Shown here: positions 1-11,326 of the stretch, one piece after another
Layout of the letters: every line of letters starts with the position of its first letter
Position numbering within the stretch: position 1 is the first letter of the stretch
Assembly: GCA_032209605.1 (NCBI GenBank)
Contig: JASFXZ010000003.1
Span: forward strand, 37,040,762 to 37,104,761
From: Mactromeris polynyma
Taxonomy: Eukaryota > Mollusca > Bivalvia > Venerida > Mactridae
Direction of reading: 5' to 3'
Length of the DNA stretch: 64,000 nt
Notes under the pieces: model-generated
Seen by the model: only the letters and a program-made list of their open reading frames with translations
What the model was told of the DNA's origin: nothing
The model's database searches: none
Made by a program: the position numbers and the translations under genes

Positions 1-224
1 AATATTGCTGATCGATGCATATTTAAAATCTTTGCACTGAAATATTTCATTGAAACTCTCGTTCTATTCACATAACCAATGACATGAATGGCGCCGTTTC
101 TATGCTTATATTGGTCTAGAACATAAATAGAGGTAAACAGAACACTATTTCCCAGTGAAAATTTCAATGGAAAACCACTGGAATACCTGAGTGATATTCC
201 ATGGTATTTCAGTGGTATACCAGA

Positions 225-333
225 GGTACATTTCTGTGGTATTCCACTAAAAGTTTACTGCTGGTATTTCACTGGACACCAGTGGATCGAATACCCGTAG
301 TAAACTTCCAGTGAAATACCACAGAAATGTACC
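225..333. repeat. Foldback (inverted-repeat) element core
   Basis: A 34-bp arm at 225-258, starting GGTACATTTCTGTGGTATT, is repeated inverted at 300-333 with about 30 of 34 positions matching, around a 41-bp loop. Surrounding sequence from about 150 to 390 is built from related GGTATTYCACTGG / CCAGTGGAATACC motifs in both orientations, so the whole block can fold on itself. It resembles a short foldback or MITE-type element. No target duplication or coding capacity is visible. Confidence 0.7.
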
Positions 334-375
334 GCTGGCATATCACTATAATACCGATGGTAAACTTTAAGTGGA

Positions 376-908
376 ATATGTACATTATCGATCATTGTGC
401 AAACATTTTATTATTTAGACTGATTCATTTTAAAATATTTCCCATTTACAGCATTTTGGCATTTTGTGGTGCAGTTCTTAACAAACGAATTATAACACAA
501 ACTGTATAAAACAGATACAGACACACTTAAAGTCTGTTTAATTTCATGAACAGTAACAAAATACAAACAATGATTTCCTGTGTATTGTTTCAATGGAGAG
601 AAATTTGTTTTCAAGCCAAGCAGAAATAAACATGGAAATTGTTAATGCAATTGCGAAAGAGGTAATTCAAAAAAACTTTGTAATAAATAAATACGTTATC
701 TGGTAATTACAAGGAAAGATTAATGAATCCTGGCGAAGGTTGTGTTAATGGCTTTTAAGCTACATATTTAAATCTCCAACAAAACATGGCAATTAAGAGA
801 CTGTGAACAAGAAGTCATGATTCTCACATTTGATAAAATCACATAAAAAACTTAGTCCAGTGTTTATAAAAACATACAAGATAAATCAGGTGTTTACTAT
901 TTTGCAAA
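376..908. other. No recognisable feature
   Basis: AT-rich sequence between the foldback element and the first minisatellite. Two short antisense open frames of 60-70 codons occur here, but neither has a recognisable domain or convincing splice sites. I see no gene or repeat. Confidence 0.5.
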
Positions 909-3531
909 ATTATACTAAGCATTAGCATGACATTATACTAAGCATTAGCATGACATTATACTAAGCATCAGCAGGACATTATACTAAGCATTAGCATGAC
1001 ATTATACTAAGCATCAGCAGGACATTATACTAAGCATTAGCATGACATTATACTAAGCACTAGCCAGACATTATACTAAGCATTAGCATGACATTATACT
1101 AAGCATTAGCATGACATTATACTAAGCATTAGCAGGACATTATACTAAGCATTAGCATGACATTATACTAAGCATTAGCATGACATTATACTAAGCAGTA
1201 GCCTGACATTATAATACTAAGCATTAGCATGACATTATACTAAGCATTAGCCCAACATGATACTTAGCATAAGCCTGACATTATACTTAGCATTAGCATG
1301 ACATGATACTAAGCATTGGCCAGACACTATACTAAGCATTAGCATGACATTATACTAAGCATTAGCCCGACATTATACTAAGCACTAGCCCAACATTATA
1401 CTAAGCACTAGCCCAACATTATACTAAGCACTAGCCAGACATTATACTAAGCATTAGCCCGACATGATACTTAGCATTAGCCCGACATGATACTAAGCAT
1501 TAGCCCAACATGATACTTAGCATATTTTTAGACCAACATTTTATACTAAGCATTAGCCCGACATTATACTAAGCACTAGCCCGACATTATACTAAGCATT
1601 AGACTGACATGATACTTAGCATAAGCCCGACATTATACTTAGCATTAGCCGGACATTATACTAAGCACTAGCCCAACATTATACTAAGCACTAGCCAGAC
1701 ATTATACTGAGCATTAGCATGACATTATACTAAGCATCAACAGGACATTATACTAAGCATTAGCATGACATTATACTAAGCATCAACAGGACATTATACT
1801 AAGCATTAGCATGACATTATACTAAGCACTAGCATGACATTATACAAAGCATTAGCAGGACATTATACTAAGCATTAGCATGACATTATACTAAGCATTA
1901 GCATGACATTATACTAAGCACTAGCCTGACATTATAATACTAAGCATTAGCATGACATTATACTAAGCATTAGCCCAACATGATACTTAGCATTAGCCTG
2001 ACATTATACTTAGCATTAGCATGACATGATACTAAGCAGTGGCCAGACACTATACTAAGCATGAGCATGACATTATACTAAGCATTAGCCCGACATTATA
2101 CTAAGCACTAGCCCAACATTATACTAAGCACTAGCCCGACATTATACTAAGCACTAGCCAGACATTATACTAAGCATTAGCCCAACATGATACTAAGCAT
2201 TAGCCCAACATGATACTTAGCATAAGACCAACATTTTATACTAAGCATTAGCCGGACATTATACTAAGCACTAACCCGACATTATACTAAGCATTAGACT
2301 GACATGATATTTAGCATAAGCCCGACATTATACTTAGCATTAGCCTGACATTATACTAAGCACTAGCCAGACATTATACTAAGCACTAGCCAGACATTAT
2401 ACTAAGCACTAGCCAGACATTATACTTAGCACTAGCCCGACATTTTACTAAGCATTAGCCCAACATTATACTAAGCATTAGACTGACATGATACTTAGCA
2501 TTAGCCAGACATTATACTAAGCACTAGCCCAAAATTATACTAAGCACTAGCCCGACATTATACTAAGCATTAGCCCAACATTATACTAAGCACTAGCCAG
2601 ACATTATACTAAGCATTAGCCGGACATTATACTAAGCACTGGCCCAACATTATACTAAGCACTAGCCAGACATTATACTAAGCATTAGCCCGACATGATA
2701 CTAAGCATTAGCCCAACATGATACTTAGCATAAGACCAACATTTTATACTAAGCATTAGCCGGACATTATACTAAGCACTAACCCGACATTATACTAAGC
2801 ATTAGACTGACATGATATTTAGCATAAGCCCGACATTATACTTAGCATTAGCCGGACATTATACTAAGCACTAGCCAGACATTATACTAAGCACTAGCCA
2901 GACATTATACTAAGCACTAGCCAGACATTATACTCACTAGCCCGACATTTTACTAAGCATTAGCCCAACATTATACTAAGCATTAGACTGACATGATACT
3001 TAGCATTAGCCAGACATTATACTAAGCACTAGCCCAACATTATACTAAGCACTAGCCAGACATTATACTAAGCATTAGACTGACATGATACTTCGCATAA
3101 GCCCGACATTATACTTAGCATTAGCCGGACATTATACTAAGCACTAGCCCAACATTATACTAAGCACTAGCCCGACATTATTCTAAGCATTAGCCGGACA
3201 TTATACTAAGCACTAGCCAGACATTATACAAAGCATTAGCTGGACATTATACTAAGCACTAGCCCAACATTATACTAAGCACTAGCCAGACATTATACTA
3301 AGCACTAGCCAGACATTATACTAAGCACTAGCCCGACATTATACTAAGCACTAGCCAGACATTATACTAAGCATTAGACTGACATGATACTTAGCATAAG
3401 CCCGACATTATACTTAGCATTAGCCGGACATTATACTAAGCACTAGCCCAACATTATACTAAGCACTAGCCAGACATTATACTAAGCACTAGCCAGACAT
3501 TATACTAAGCACTAGCCAGACATTATACTAA
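909..3531. repeat. Minisatellite, 23-bp unit, about 114 copies
   Basis: The unit is close to ACATTATACTAAGCATTAGC plus a variable three-base end (ATG, CCG, CCA, CAG). It runs for about 2.6 kb with only point changes and rare length variants (a 26-bp variant with ATAATACT, and ATTTTATACT insertions). Runs of variant units recur in the same order, which shows higher-order duplication. The unit contains stop codons and is not coding. Confidence 0.97.
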
Positions 3532-5948
3532 ACTAAGGGCCATCCTGAAAAATTGTTTGTTTGCCAAAACCATTCACTGGAAAATCTTGGTGGGTATGTA
3601 GGTTACAGGCAATTCATTTTTTACTTATTCCTCTTTATGCAGGCTTTGCCATAATTTTTCAGAGCACAAGCCCATCTGGGCAAATTGCTCAGCCAAACCA
3701 CTTGCCCGAAATCATTCTTACTAGCCCAAACTTATTTAACATTATTTCATAAGAAGCAGAATTTAGTCACAATTATGAGTCTTTATAAGAAAATATTGGA
3801 TGGATTTTGTTTACATTTTCTTTATTTCTGAGAAAACATATATTCACTTGTCCATTGTGCTAGCTCTCGGTAATTTCTGCCATGCTGAAATCAAAGTAAC
3901 TAGCCCCTGGCTTTGGGCTATCGGGTTAACGTGAAGTCTGTTTATGGTCATTCAGGTTTCATTTACTTTTCTATTACGCAGCCCCCCCCCCCCCAAAAAA
4001 AACTTTCCCCAATTAGAAACCTCGAACATTTTTGGAGCAGGAGCAATTTTCAGGAGTAATGGTAGGGTTATGTCAAACAAACAGTTGTTTAAAGGTAGCC
4101 AAACATGATTTCATAAAAATGACATCAAATTTAAATTAAAACGCACTATTTAGACATTTGTTGATATATTATTAATGTGAATACTGTGGGTATGATTAAA
4201 CTTAGGGACCATGACATTGTTCCATGAAAGCATTAAGATCAATGCACATTATACTTACACAATTTATAAAGATTGAATACTACATAAATATTAAGAAATC
4301 ACAAACTAATTGTGGACAGGTCAGTTTGACATGTTTGGTGGATACCTTTGTTAATATATCATCAACAAATAAGCCTTGATATGACAATAATTACAAAAAG
4401 GAAGCTTTCCATTATAAGGGAACAGTCCAACAATTCTAAAAGACATAACAAATATTTTGTTCTCAATTTGTTACGGAAAACAAACAATTACCATGGAACA
4501 CTCAAATGTCAAGTGTTTACTTTGAAAGTGAAAAAGCAAACAAATGCAATATGATACAAAAAAGCTTGATAAAATCGTTACCATTAAAATATAAGGATAA
4601 AAGTAATGTAATCTTTCCTGTAAAGCAGACAATTCTTACCAGTAGCATCAGTTAATGAAGCCATTCCCATTTGATAAATTCACAATAATTCCAAGTTATT
4701 TAAACTTTACAGAGAGTTATGTTTCACACGGAATCCAATATCTAACACTACAGACTCACAGACACTATCACCATATACGGCTTTCTTCCAACATCAGCGA
4801 ACTCTAAGTGCAAGCTTTAGGTTCAGTTAGATTACAACAGCAAGTGAACTATAGGATATTCTATAAAACGCTTGGTACCATTACCAGTACAGCAATGATA
4901 GTGTCATGACCGCAGTAAAAATGATAATCAATACAATATAGCCTTAAATCAAAGCAGGCTTACAGCTCTTTCTAAAGCTATCCTAATATAGCAATTTTTA
5001 AGCACTCTTCAAGTTTGATTCACTGTGAAACTTTCACACAAAATGGACAAAAACTCCACCACAAAATCACAATAATGAGTTTTCAAAAATATATAAACAA
5101 TGACGGATGCATTAACGTCTATTTAAAGCACTCAGTTGTGAACAAGCAATCATAGAACAAATCCATTTACCACTATGGGTGTATTATTTGGTATTTACAT
5201 ATTTATAAAGCAACTGTTTAACAAATAAAGCAATGTATCCACATGTATAGATAATACCTAAAATAAATAAACATACTTTTCATCACCTTTCTGTGAATTT
5301 AATTAGACCATAAATGATTTATTCCAGAAATCTGACAGAGATAATTACATTTAGTCATGGTTAATCTGTTAGACTTATAAGAATATATGTATGAAGCGGT
5401 TATAATATTATTGTACATTATGAACATTAAAAGAACATGACAGCCCTTATATACAACACCATTATAACTCTATTATAGAACATATAGTATGCACTACAGA
5501 GACATACAGATTTCAGATACAATTAAGCTACTCATAAGCTCTTAATAATACTTTCCAGGAATACACAAGCTTTTGAAACATGAAATGTTACAATGTCACA
5601 TGCTTTGTTGGCTGACTAGTGCATAATGAACTGTTTATGATAAATAAATAAACACTTTAACACCGACAGCAATTATTGACAAAATGTTTACCAGTAATTC
5701 AATTATTATAAGCATGGGGTTGAAATCTGAAACATAAGATAATGTGATTATAACGATGTCAGCTGGAAACAAACATTCAATGATTGTTCTACCACATAAA
5801 CATGATGTATGCAGAACAAAAGAAAAACAAATTCAAATGAGCACAAAACCTTCATCTTCAAGCATTCAAACTGATTCCAGATATTGTTCGTTCAGTTTTT
5901 CAATGGAATACATTTCCAAAGGAAGCCTTCAACTTCAAGAACAATGAA
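3532..5948. other. Non-coding stretch with poly-C tract
   Basis: AT-rich DNA with a poly-C/poly-A tract near 3981-4002. The only open frames are below 70 codons, lack recognisable domains and are probably chance. No RNA gene or clear transposon end was seen. Confidence 0.5.
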
Positions 5949-6480
5949 CGAGGAGACTGTAACAAGATATCATGTATGAGGAGACTGTAACAAGATAGCA
6001 TGTATGAGGAGACTGTAACAAGATAGCATGTACGAGGAGACTGTAACAAGATAGCATGTATGAGGAGACTGTAACAAGATAGCATGTATGAGGAGACTGT
6101 AACAAGATATCATGTATGAGGAGACTGTAACAAGATAGCATGTATGAGGAGACTGTAACAAGATATCATGTATGAGGAGACTGTAACAAGATAGCATGTA
6201 CGAGGAGACTGTAACAAGATAGCATGTATGAGGAGACTGTAACAAGATAGCATGTATGAGGAGACTGTAACAAGATATCATGTATGAGGAGACTGTAACA
6301 AGATATCATGTATGAGGAGACTGTAACAAGATAGCATGTATGAGGAGACTGTAACAAGATAGCATGTACGAGGAGACTGTAACAAGATAGCATGTACGAG
6401 GAGACTGTAACAAGATAGCATGTACGAGGAGACTGTAACAAGATAGCATGTACGAGGAGACTGTAACAAGATAACATGTA
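5949..6480. repeat. Minisatellite, 28-bp unit, about 19 copies
   Basis: The unit reads GAGGAGACTGTAACAAGATA followed by GCATGTAY, with a small set of recurring variants (TATC for TAGC, TACG for TATG). Because 28 is not a multiple of three and one strand lacks stops, all three - strand frames stay open and give several overlapping pseudo-proteins rich in CYLVTVSSYML-type repeats. These are array by-products, not genes. Confidence 0.96.
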
Positions 6481-6636
6481 TTGAAACAAGATTAATACTT
6501 GTAAGTTCAAGGCTTCTTAACCAGATTTCTATAACTTAATGAATTAACAGTTAACACAAACAATACTTGAGGACACAAATGTGAATGTGAGGTGAATCAG
6601 CAATACCAGCTATTAAATAGCCATCACATGACTTGT

Positions 6637-6807
6637 AGGGGTTCAATTTGACCCCTGGAAGTTTCTAAAAGCCATATTTGGACCCTAAGGTTTCTGGCTG
6701 AAGGGTCAATAATTCTCCAAATTATAGGAAATTTTGCTATAGAATGGTAAAATCTGGTAAACAATTATCAAAATGACCCTTGAGATTCAGCACCTAGTGG
6801 AACCCCT
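6637..6807. mobile_element. MITE-like repeat, family AGGGGTTC, copy 1
   Basis: A 171-bp block bounded by AGGGGTTC and its inverse GAACCCCT. Its interior (CTGAAGGGTCAA, AATTATAGGAAATTTTG, ATGGTAAAATCTGGTAAA, ACCCTTGAGATTCAGCACCT) is shared with blocks at 7865-8037 and about 10145-10241. It is a non-autonomous element; the superfamily is uncertain and no clear target duplication was found. Confidence 0.7.
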
Positions 6808-6928
6808 GCAAATGGGCAACAAATTCCCCTACAACAGGAGGACCAAGTGCGGTTCTGTACTGCCCACCTGAGTCGCAAGAAAAACTGGTAATTAACATAC
6901 TGATCTGGTTATATGAAGATCATTATCT

Positions 6929-7043
6929 CACAAGAGATTGTCATGAGTTCCCTTCTAGGGTTCTCTCCCTTTATCCCTTCTATAGTATATGTGTATATAG
7001 CAATATATATAGAAGAGGAGAGAACTCATGACTATCTCCTGTG
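6929..7043. mobile_element. MITE, family CACARGAGATTG, copy 1
   Basis: The left end CACAAGAGATTGTCATGAGT is repeated inverted at the right end (inverse CACAGGAGATAGTCATGAGT, continuing into TCTCTC), giving a terminal inverted repeat of about 22-26 bp around an AT-rich centre with TATAGTATATG. A longer relative is at 9410-9545. Confidence 0.72.
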
Positions 7044-7864
7044 AGGTATAGATATTGTGACCTCAAGAGTGTTGACAAGTATTTTCTTTTATTTGACCCA
7101 CAAACTAAGACATTGTTGACAATGCGCGACTCACATGAAGGGCGATGTATGACACAAACAGAGTGATCGCAATAGCCGACCATAATCACCTTGTGCTCTG
7201 GAGAGGTAAATTATATGACCTAACATGAGCAAAGCAAGATGGCTCAATTCCTGGTGTTTTAGAATAGATAATCAGCAATCTCACAAAATCAGAACATATC
7301 CATTTAAAAGCCAGACAGCAAAACTGAACAAAACTATTGTGTTCGTAGCAAACATTCATGTACAAATGTATAACAATGCCTCCAACCTGCACACAAACAC
7401 AATTGATTCCTCAAACGTTTTCATATCTCATGTGCAGACTCAGAATTTCTTAACTATAAAAATCTTTAAGTGGAATAAGAATGCAGTAAGTGGTGTCTGA
7501 CATGTTTATAAACATTGTATAACAATTGATGTACAACCCTTACAGATATACCATATTTGTCTGTAGCAGACATAATTATCGAATAGTTGTATTCAAATCT
7601 CAGACAATTTAGATGCAAAAATAAATAATCTTATAAATGCTTAAAATATTAAATAAAACTATTTTCAGCAAACATCATGCTTAAGATTGGCAGACAGAAT
7701 TTGATAATAATAATGATGTTTGATTATATATATAAATCTTATTATGATTTGCAATTCATATTCAATACCAGACATGTTAAGGGGATTTGGAATGCTAATA
7801 ATACTGGAACTTTTTGTCTTCATATCCACTCATTCTCTTGTTATACAAATTATGAAATTACACA

Positions 7865-8037
7865 AGGGGTTTCATTTGACTCCCGAGTTGACTAAAAATT
7901 CCATTTTGACCCTAAGGACTCAGATTGAAGGGTCAAATTTTCTCAAAATTATAGGTAATGTGGCAATATAATGGTAAAACCGGGTAAAAAATCATCAGAA
8001 TGACCTTTGAGATGCATGAGCACCTACTGAAACCCCT
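7865..8037. mobile_element. MITE-like repeat, family AGGGGTTY, copy 2
   Basis: A 173-bp relative of the 6637-6807 element in the same orientation. Its ends are AGGGGTTTCA and TGAAACCCCT, a perfect 10-bp inverted repeat that differs from copy 1 at both ends in a matched way. The interior motifs AATTATAGGTAATGTGGC and ATGGTAAAACCGGGTAAA align with copy 1. Confidence 0.7.
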
Positions 8038-8188
8038 GATTGCAGATGGCTGTACTATGTCTGAAGTTCCAATGTTACAACTTGAATAAAATCTATCCAA
8101 AACCTCAATTATTTTACACTGGACTTAAGATATAAGACAATTTCCATCAGGTCACAGAATTAGACACACTGATCATGAATGATTCTGG

Positions 8189-8363
8189 GTCCCAGGGGAA
8201 ATATACTTTGGTCGGATTTTTAAAATAACCTGGAAGTGGGAAATTAGACTATCCCACTAGGGGGATTTAGACAAAATGCTTTGCTCTAGGGTGGGGGAAT
8301 TATACCGCCAAAGAGACAAATTGTCTAATACCCCTGTGTCGGCCCCTCTGCTCCCCCTGGGAC
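8189..8363. mobile_element. MITE-like element with GTCCCAGGGG ends
   Basis: A 175-bp block starts GTCCCAGGGG and ends with the exact inverse CCCCTGGGAC. The interior contains further partially symmetric motifs (TTAGACTATCCC and ACAAATTGTCTAA). This looks like a small terminal-inverted-repeat element, possibly hAT-like because of the CAGGGG core, but only this one copy was seen in the window. Confidence 0.5.
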
Positions 8364-8391
8364 AAAATATTGATAGGTGTATTATGAGTAA

Positions 8392-8500
8392 GTGAGGTCA
8401 TGACCAGTGTCAGATTCAAACCTTAGTAACAACCTTTGTGGTGAGAGACAGACAGGTCATCCAGTACCACACTCCTCTCCTTAGAAATTTAAGTTCAGGG
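8392..8500 (-). repeat. Possible tRNA-derived SINE fragment
   Basis: Read on the - strand, GGTTTGAATCT resembles the B box of an RNA polymerase III promoter, preceded at roughly tRNA spacing by a weak A-box-like stretch. No tail or second copy was seen, so the call is tentative. Confidence 0.25.
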
Positions 8501-9260
8501 AAATGAAACTCAATACCATCAAGTCTAATAAAATACTTGTAACATTATTTGTCATATATAAGATTATCCTTTATCACATAGCAGCTGCATGTTTCTATGA
8601 TGCAATAAATATCATATTGCAGAGTGTGCAAATAATATGCAAATGAGCGGAAAACTTAAATGAAATCCTTTTGAATGAGCCAGAGGCTCGCTTCATATCA
8701 TTTTATTCAACTGGTTCAATAAATTTAATACTTATACAACACTCATTCAATATCCTCTATTTATTTAATACAAGCTGAACAGTTATATAATAATAACAAC
8801 AAAACCACAGAAACCACAGCTTATAATGTAACAATACTCTCAGAGTAACAAAATATACTAATCAACAGGTAATACGAATTAGACAGGCTTCTGTTCTCAT
8901 TAGTAAAATCAGACAAAAAGAAAAATTCCAGATATATACGGAAAGTCATGTTGTGACTTACAAACTAATAGACTTCTGGTGCCAGTTATTACATCAAAGT
9001 GATAAATTATTCCTTCAGTATGCAAGACATAAGCTGACAACATAAATTAGTGGCACGCATTTGTATTATTTAGTAACTACGTGAAATACTATATCATAAG
9101 TATGAGCAAATATGAGTAAACAGGAACTGCAAATGGAATGAACATGCAGTCTTGACAATTGTCAAACAAATCAAAATGTCCTTAGGGTAAGTTAAATTTG
9201 CTTCATAATGTACAATGCGATATTATACAACAGATATATACAATGTCAAGTGAGGTATAG

Positions 9261-9335
9261 AGGCCTAGGACAGTAGGACATAGAGAGAAAGACTTTCAAT
9301 CTGACAGTGAGGGGTTCAAATCATAACATGGGCAA
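9261..9335 (+). repeat. Possible tRNA-derived SINE head
   Basis: A tRNA-like head: GGCCTAGGACAGTAGGACA followed by the B-box-like GGTTCAAATC at 9313-9322. It does not fold as a complete tRNA and is more likely a SINE head or tRNA relic. Confidence 0.35.
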
Positions 9336-9409
9336 GATTTCTTCCGCAGTCCTCTCATGATCCCTGAATTAGGCAAGTGTTGGTTATATATCCAGAAAGC
9401 AGACCTTCA

Positions 9410-9545
9410 CACAGGAGAGTTCTCTCCCCTTTCTATAGTATATGTATATACTGTACTATATTTACATAATATCAAACTGTAGAAGGGACAAAAATAGAGA
9501 ACTCTAGAAGTGATAAAGGGAGAGAACTCTTGGCAATCTCCTGTG
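9410..9545. mobile_element. MITE, family CACARGAGATTG, copy 2
   Basis: It starts CACAGGAGAGTTCTCTCC and ends with the inverse of CACAGGAGATTGCCAAGAG. The right arm aligns, inverted, with the left arm of the 6929-7043 copy through TTCTCTCCCTTTATC and CTTCTA. The centre is longer and AT-rich. Confidence 0.68.
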
Positions 9546-10144
9546 GTCCTTTAGAGTAAATAATATCAGATTTAAAACCTTGCTTATCAATTGATATAAA
9601 ATAGACAAGTTTAAACCATCACATAATGTTTCAATTAACTCTGAATAATTATGGCAATTCACTACAGTAGAATTGTCTCCCTTTAATGGACAAATTAGGA
9701 CTTGTTACATATAAGTGGGTGACTCGTGAACTTGAATCAACCTGGACCAATACTGTCATACAATTTAACAGTACAGAAATCACAATGTTACACAGAATAA
9801 TGAAGCATCATGTGTAAGATTTACAGGGAAAATGATTCTATAAATACAGTGATACCATACAAAGGTCAGTGAAGTGTTGTAATGTGGAAATTGTATCTCA
9901 TGTATTCTGTATAATCATGGATTTCATAGTCTTCTCATTTAAAGCTGTAAGGGAATCATCCAGATTAATTTGTCAGATTTCTTAGAAATTCTAGGTTCTG
10001 ATTCTGAATTGAACTGGATTCTAGAACATGAGATTTTGGGTCAAAAGCAGAGAATAGACAACGAAGCAAAGATAACCAGGGTTCTCACACATATCCACTG
10101 GGTACAATATAAAACAAAGAATGATGCCAGGGTATGAAAACAGA

Positions 10145-10241
10145 TTTTCTTTCTCTAAATTATAGGTATTTTGGCTATAAAATGGTAAAATCCGGTGAAA
10201 AATCACAAAAAGACCCTTGAGATTCAGCCCCTAGTGGAATC
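10145..10241. mobile_element. Truncated copy 3 of the AGGGGTTY family
   Basis: Matches the right part of the two earlier copies (TCTAAATTATAGGTATTTTG, ATGGTAAAATCCGGTGAAAA, ACCCTTGAGATTCAGCCCCT, AGTGGAA) but lacks the left end, and the terminal CCCCT is lost. Confidence 0.65.
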
Positions 10242-10350
10242 TACATCTAATATTTCTATAAATGATAGTTTTCTAGTTAACTATCATTTCAAGAACAGAT
10301 TTGTAGTCATTTAGTTCTGCTATATAAAACCCTCCAATTTTGACAAAGTA

Positions 10351-11324
10351 CGAGGGTCATGCAAAAAGTTCTGTCACTAATGGGCTTTCGTAGTTTTATC
10401 CCAGGTATTTTTTAAAACGTTTCATTGCACTTGAATGGTGTGTCCAATAGCTAACGATATCCGTTTATTTTGTGCAAATTGCTTTTCAAATGACCGAGTT
10501 ATTTCAAATTGAAATACATGCAGTCATATACACTGACCAATTTACTTTTCACATTGTAAAATGGACGAAAAGACTGAAATTCGTAGCTATATTAAATGCC
10601 GCATTAGGCTTGATATAGATATTTGATGAATTGTGTGGTATATATGGACCTCATGCCATTTCGATGCGCACAGTTGTTATGTAGGTTAAAGCTTTTAAAG
10701 CTTGGAAATTATCTGTCGAAGATGATACCCATTCTGGTAGGCCTAAGACCTCTGTTACCAAGGCAAACATCGCTGCTGTAAAAGTTGTGGTCGAACAGAA
10801 TGCGCGATTGTCGGTGAAAGATATATTGCCTTGTCCATCTGGTCATACAGTCACTGGACGATTCTACAATAACTCTGTACTGAAGAAAGTGAAAGAGTTT
10901 TGCAATAAGAAACGTCCAAGCAAAGGATGGTCAGGAGTCCATTTTATACACGACAACGCCTCCTCTTACAAGTGCGAGGTTGTTAAGTCTTTTTTGGCTT
11001 CTGAAAAGGTAGAAGTTGTAAACCATCCGCCTTATTCACCTGACCTGAGTCCCTGTGACTTTTTTTTATTTCCAAGGCTTAAGAAAATGCTTTCTGGAAA
11101 GAAATATAAGTCCAGAAGTTCTCTTGGCAGCGCCATTTATCAGTGTCTCCAACAGATACCAAAAGAAGACTATTTATCTGCTTTTCGCGATTGGGTAAAA
11201 AGTTTACAAAAATGTGTTTCGGTAAAGGAGGAATACTTTGAAGTTTTGTAATAAAAATAATTTTGATAAAACGTAGCACTTAAGAAATCCGAACCCAATG
11301 ACAGAACTTTTTGCATGACCCTCC
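10351..11324 (+). mobile_element. mariner transposon, internally deleted copy
   Basis: A Tc1/mariner-superfamily element of 974 bp flanked by TA on both sides (10349-10350 and 11325-11326), the expected target duplication. The ends form an inverted repeat of about 27 bp with 25 identical bases beginning GAGGGTCATGC. Autonomous mariners are about 1.3 kb, so roughly 300 bp is missing, consistent with the gap in the transposase frame. The well-preserved ends could in principle still be mobilised by an active relative elsewhere in the genome; that is inference. Confidence 0.93.
10561..11251 (+). pseudogene. mariner transposase remnant (D,D34D type)
   Basis: The ATG at 10561 opens a mariner-like N-terminus (MDEKTEIRSYIK), but the frame stops within about 20 codons. 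Homology resumes in another frame (SVEDDTHSGRPKTS) after an in-frame TAG near 10682. It runs through QNARLSVKDI and then jumps to HTVTGRFYNNS, so the segment holding the first catalytic aspartate is gone. The C-terminal half is intact: HDN supplies the second catalytic Asp, and YSPDL plus SPCD supply the third, with 34 residues between them, the diagnostic mariner D34D spacing. The frame ends with TAA at 11249-11251, about 70 bp before the right inverted repeat. It is a dead gene: frameshift, stop codon and deletion. Codon use still resembles a fairly young copy. Confidence 0.9.
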
Positions 11325-11326
11325 TA

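Noticed and set aside
909..3531. CRISPR-like array
   Set aside because: Units are contiguous 23-mers without unique spacers, in a eukaryotic genome.
5900..6510. Five overlapping - strand ORFs rich in CYLVTVSSYML
   Set aside because: Produced by the stop-free 28-bp repeat read in all three frames; no start, splice or domain support.
9261..9335. Functional tRNA gene
   Set aside because: B-box-like sequence present but acceptor and anticodon stems do not pair; better explained as a SINE or relic.
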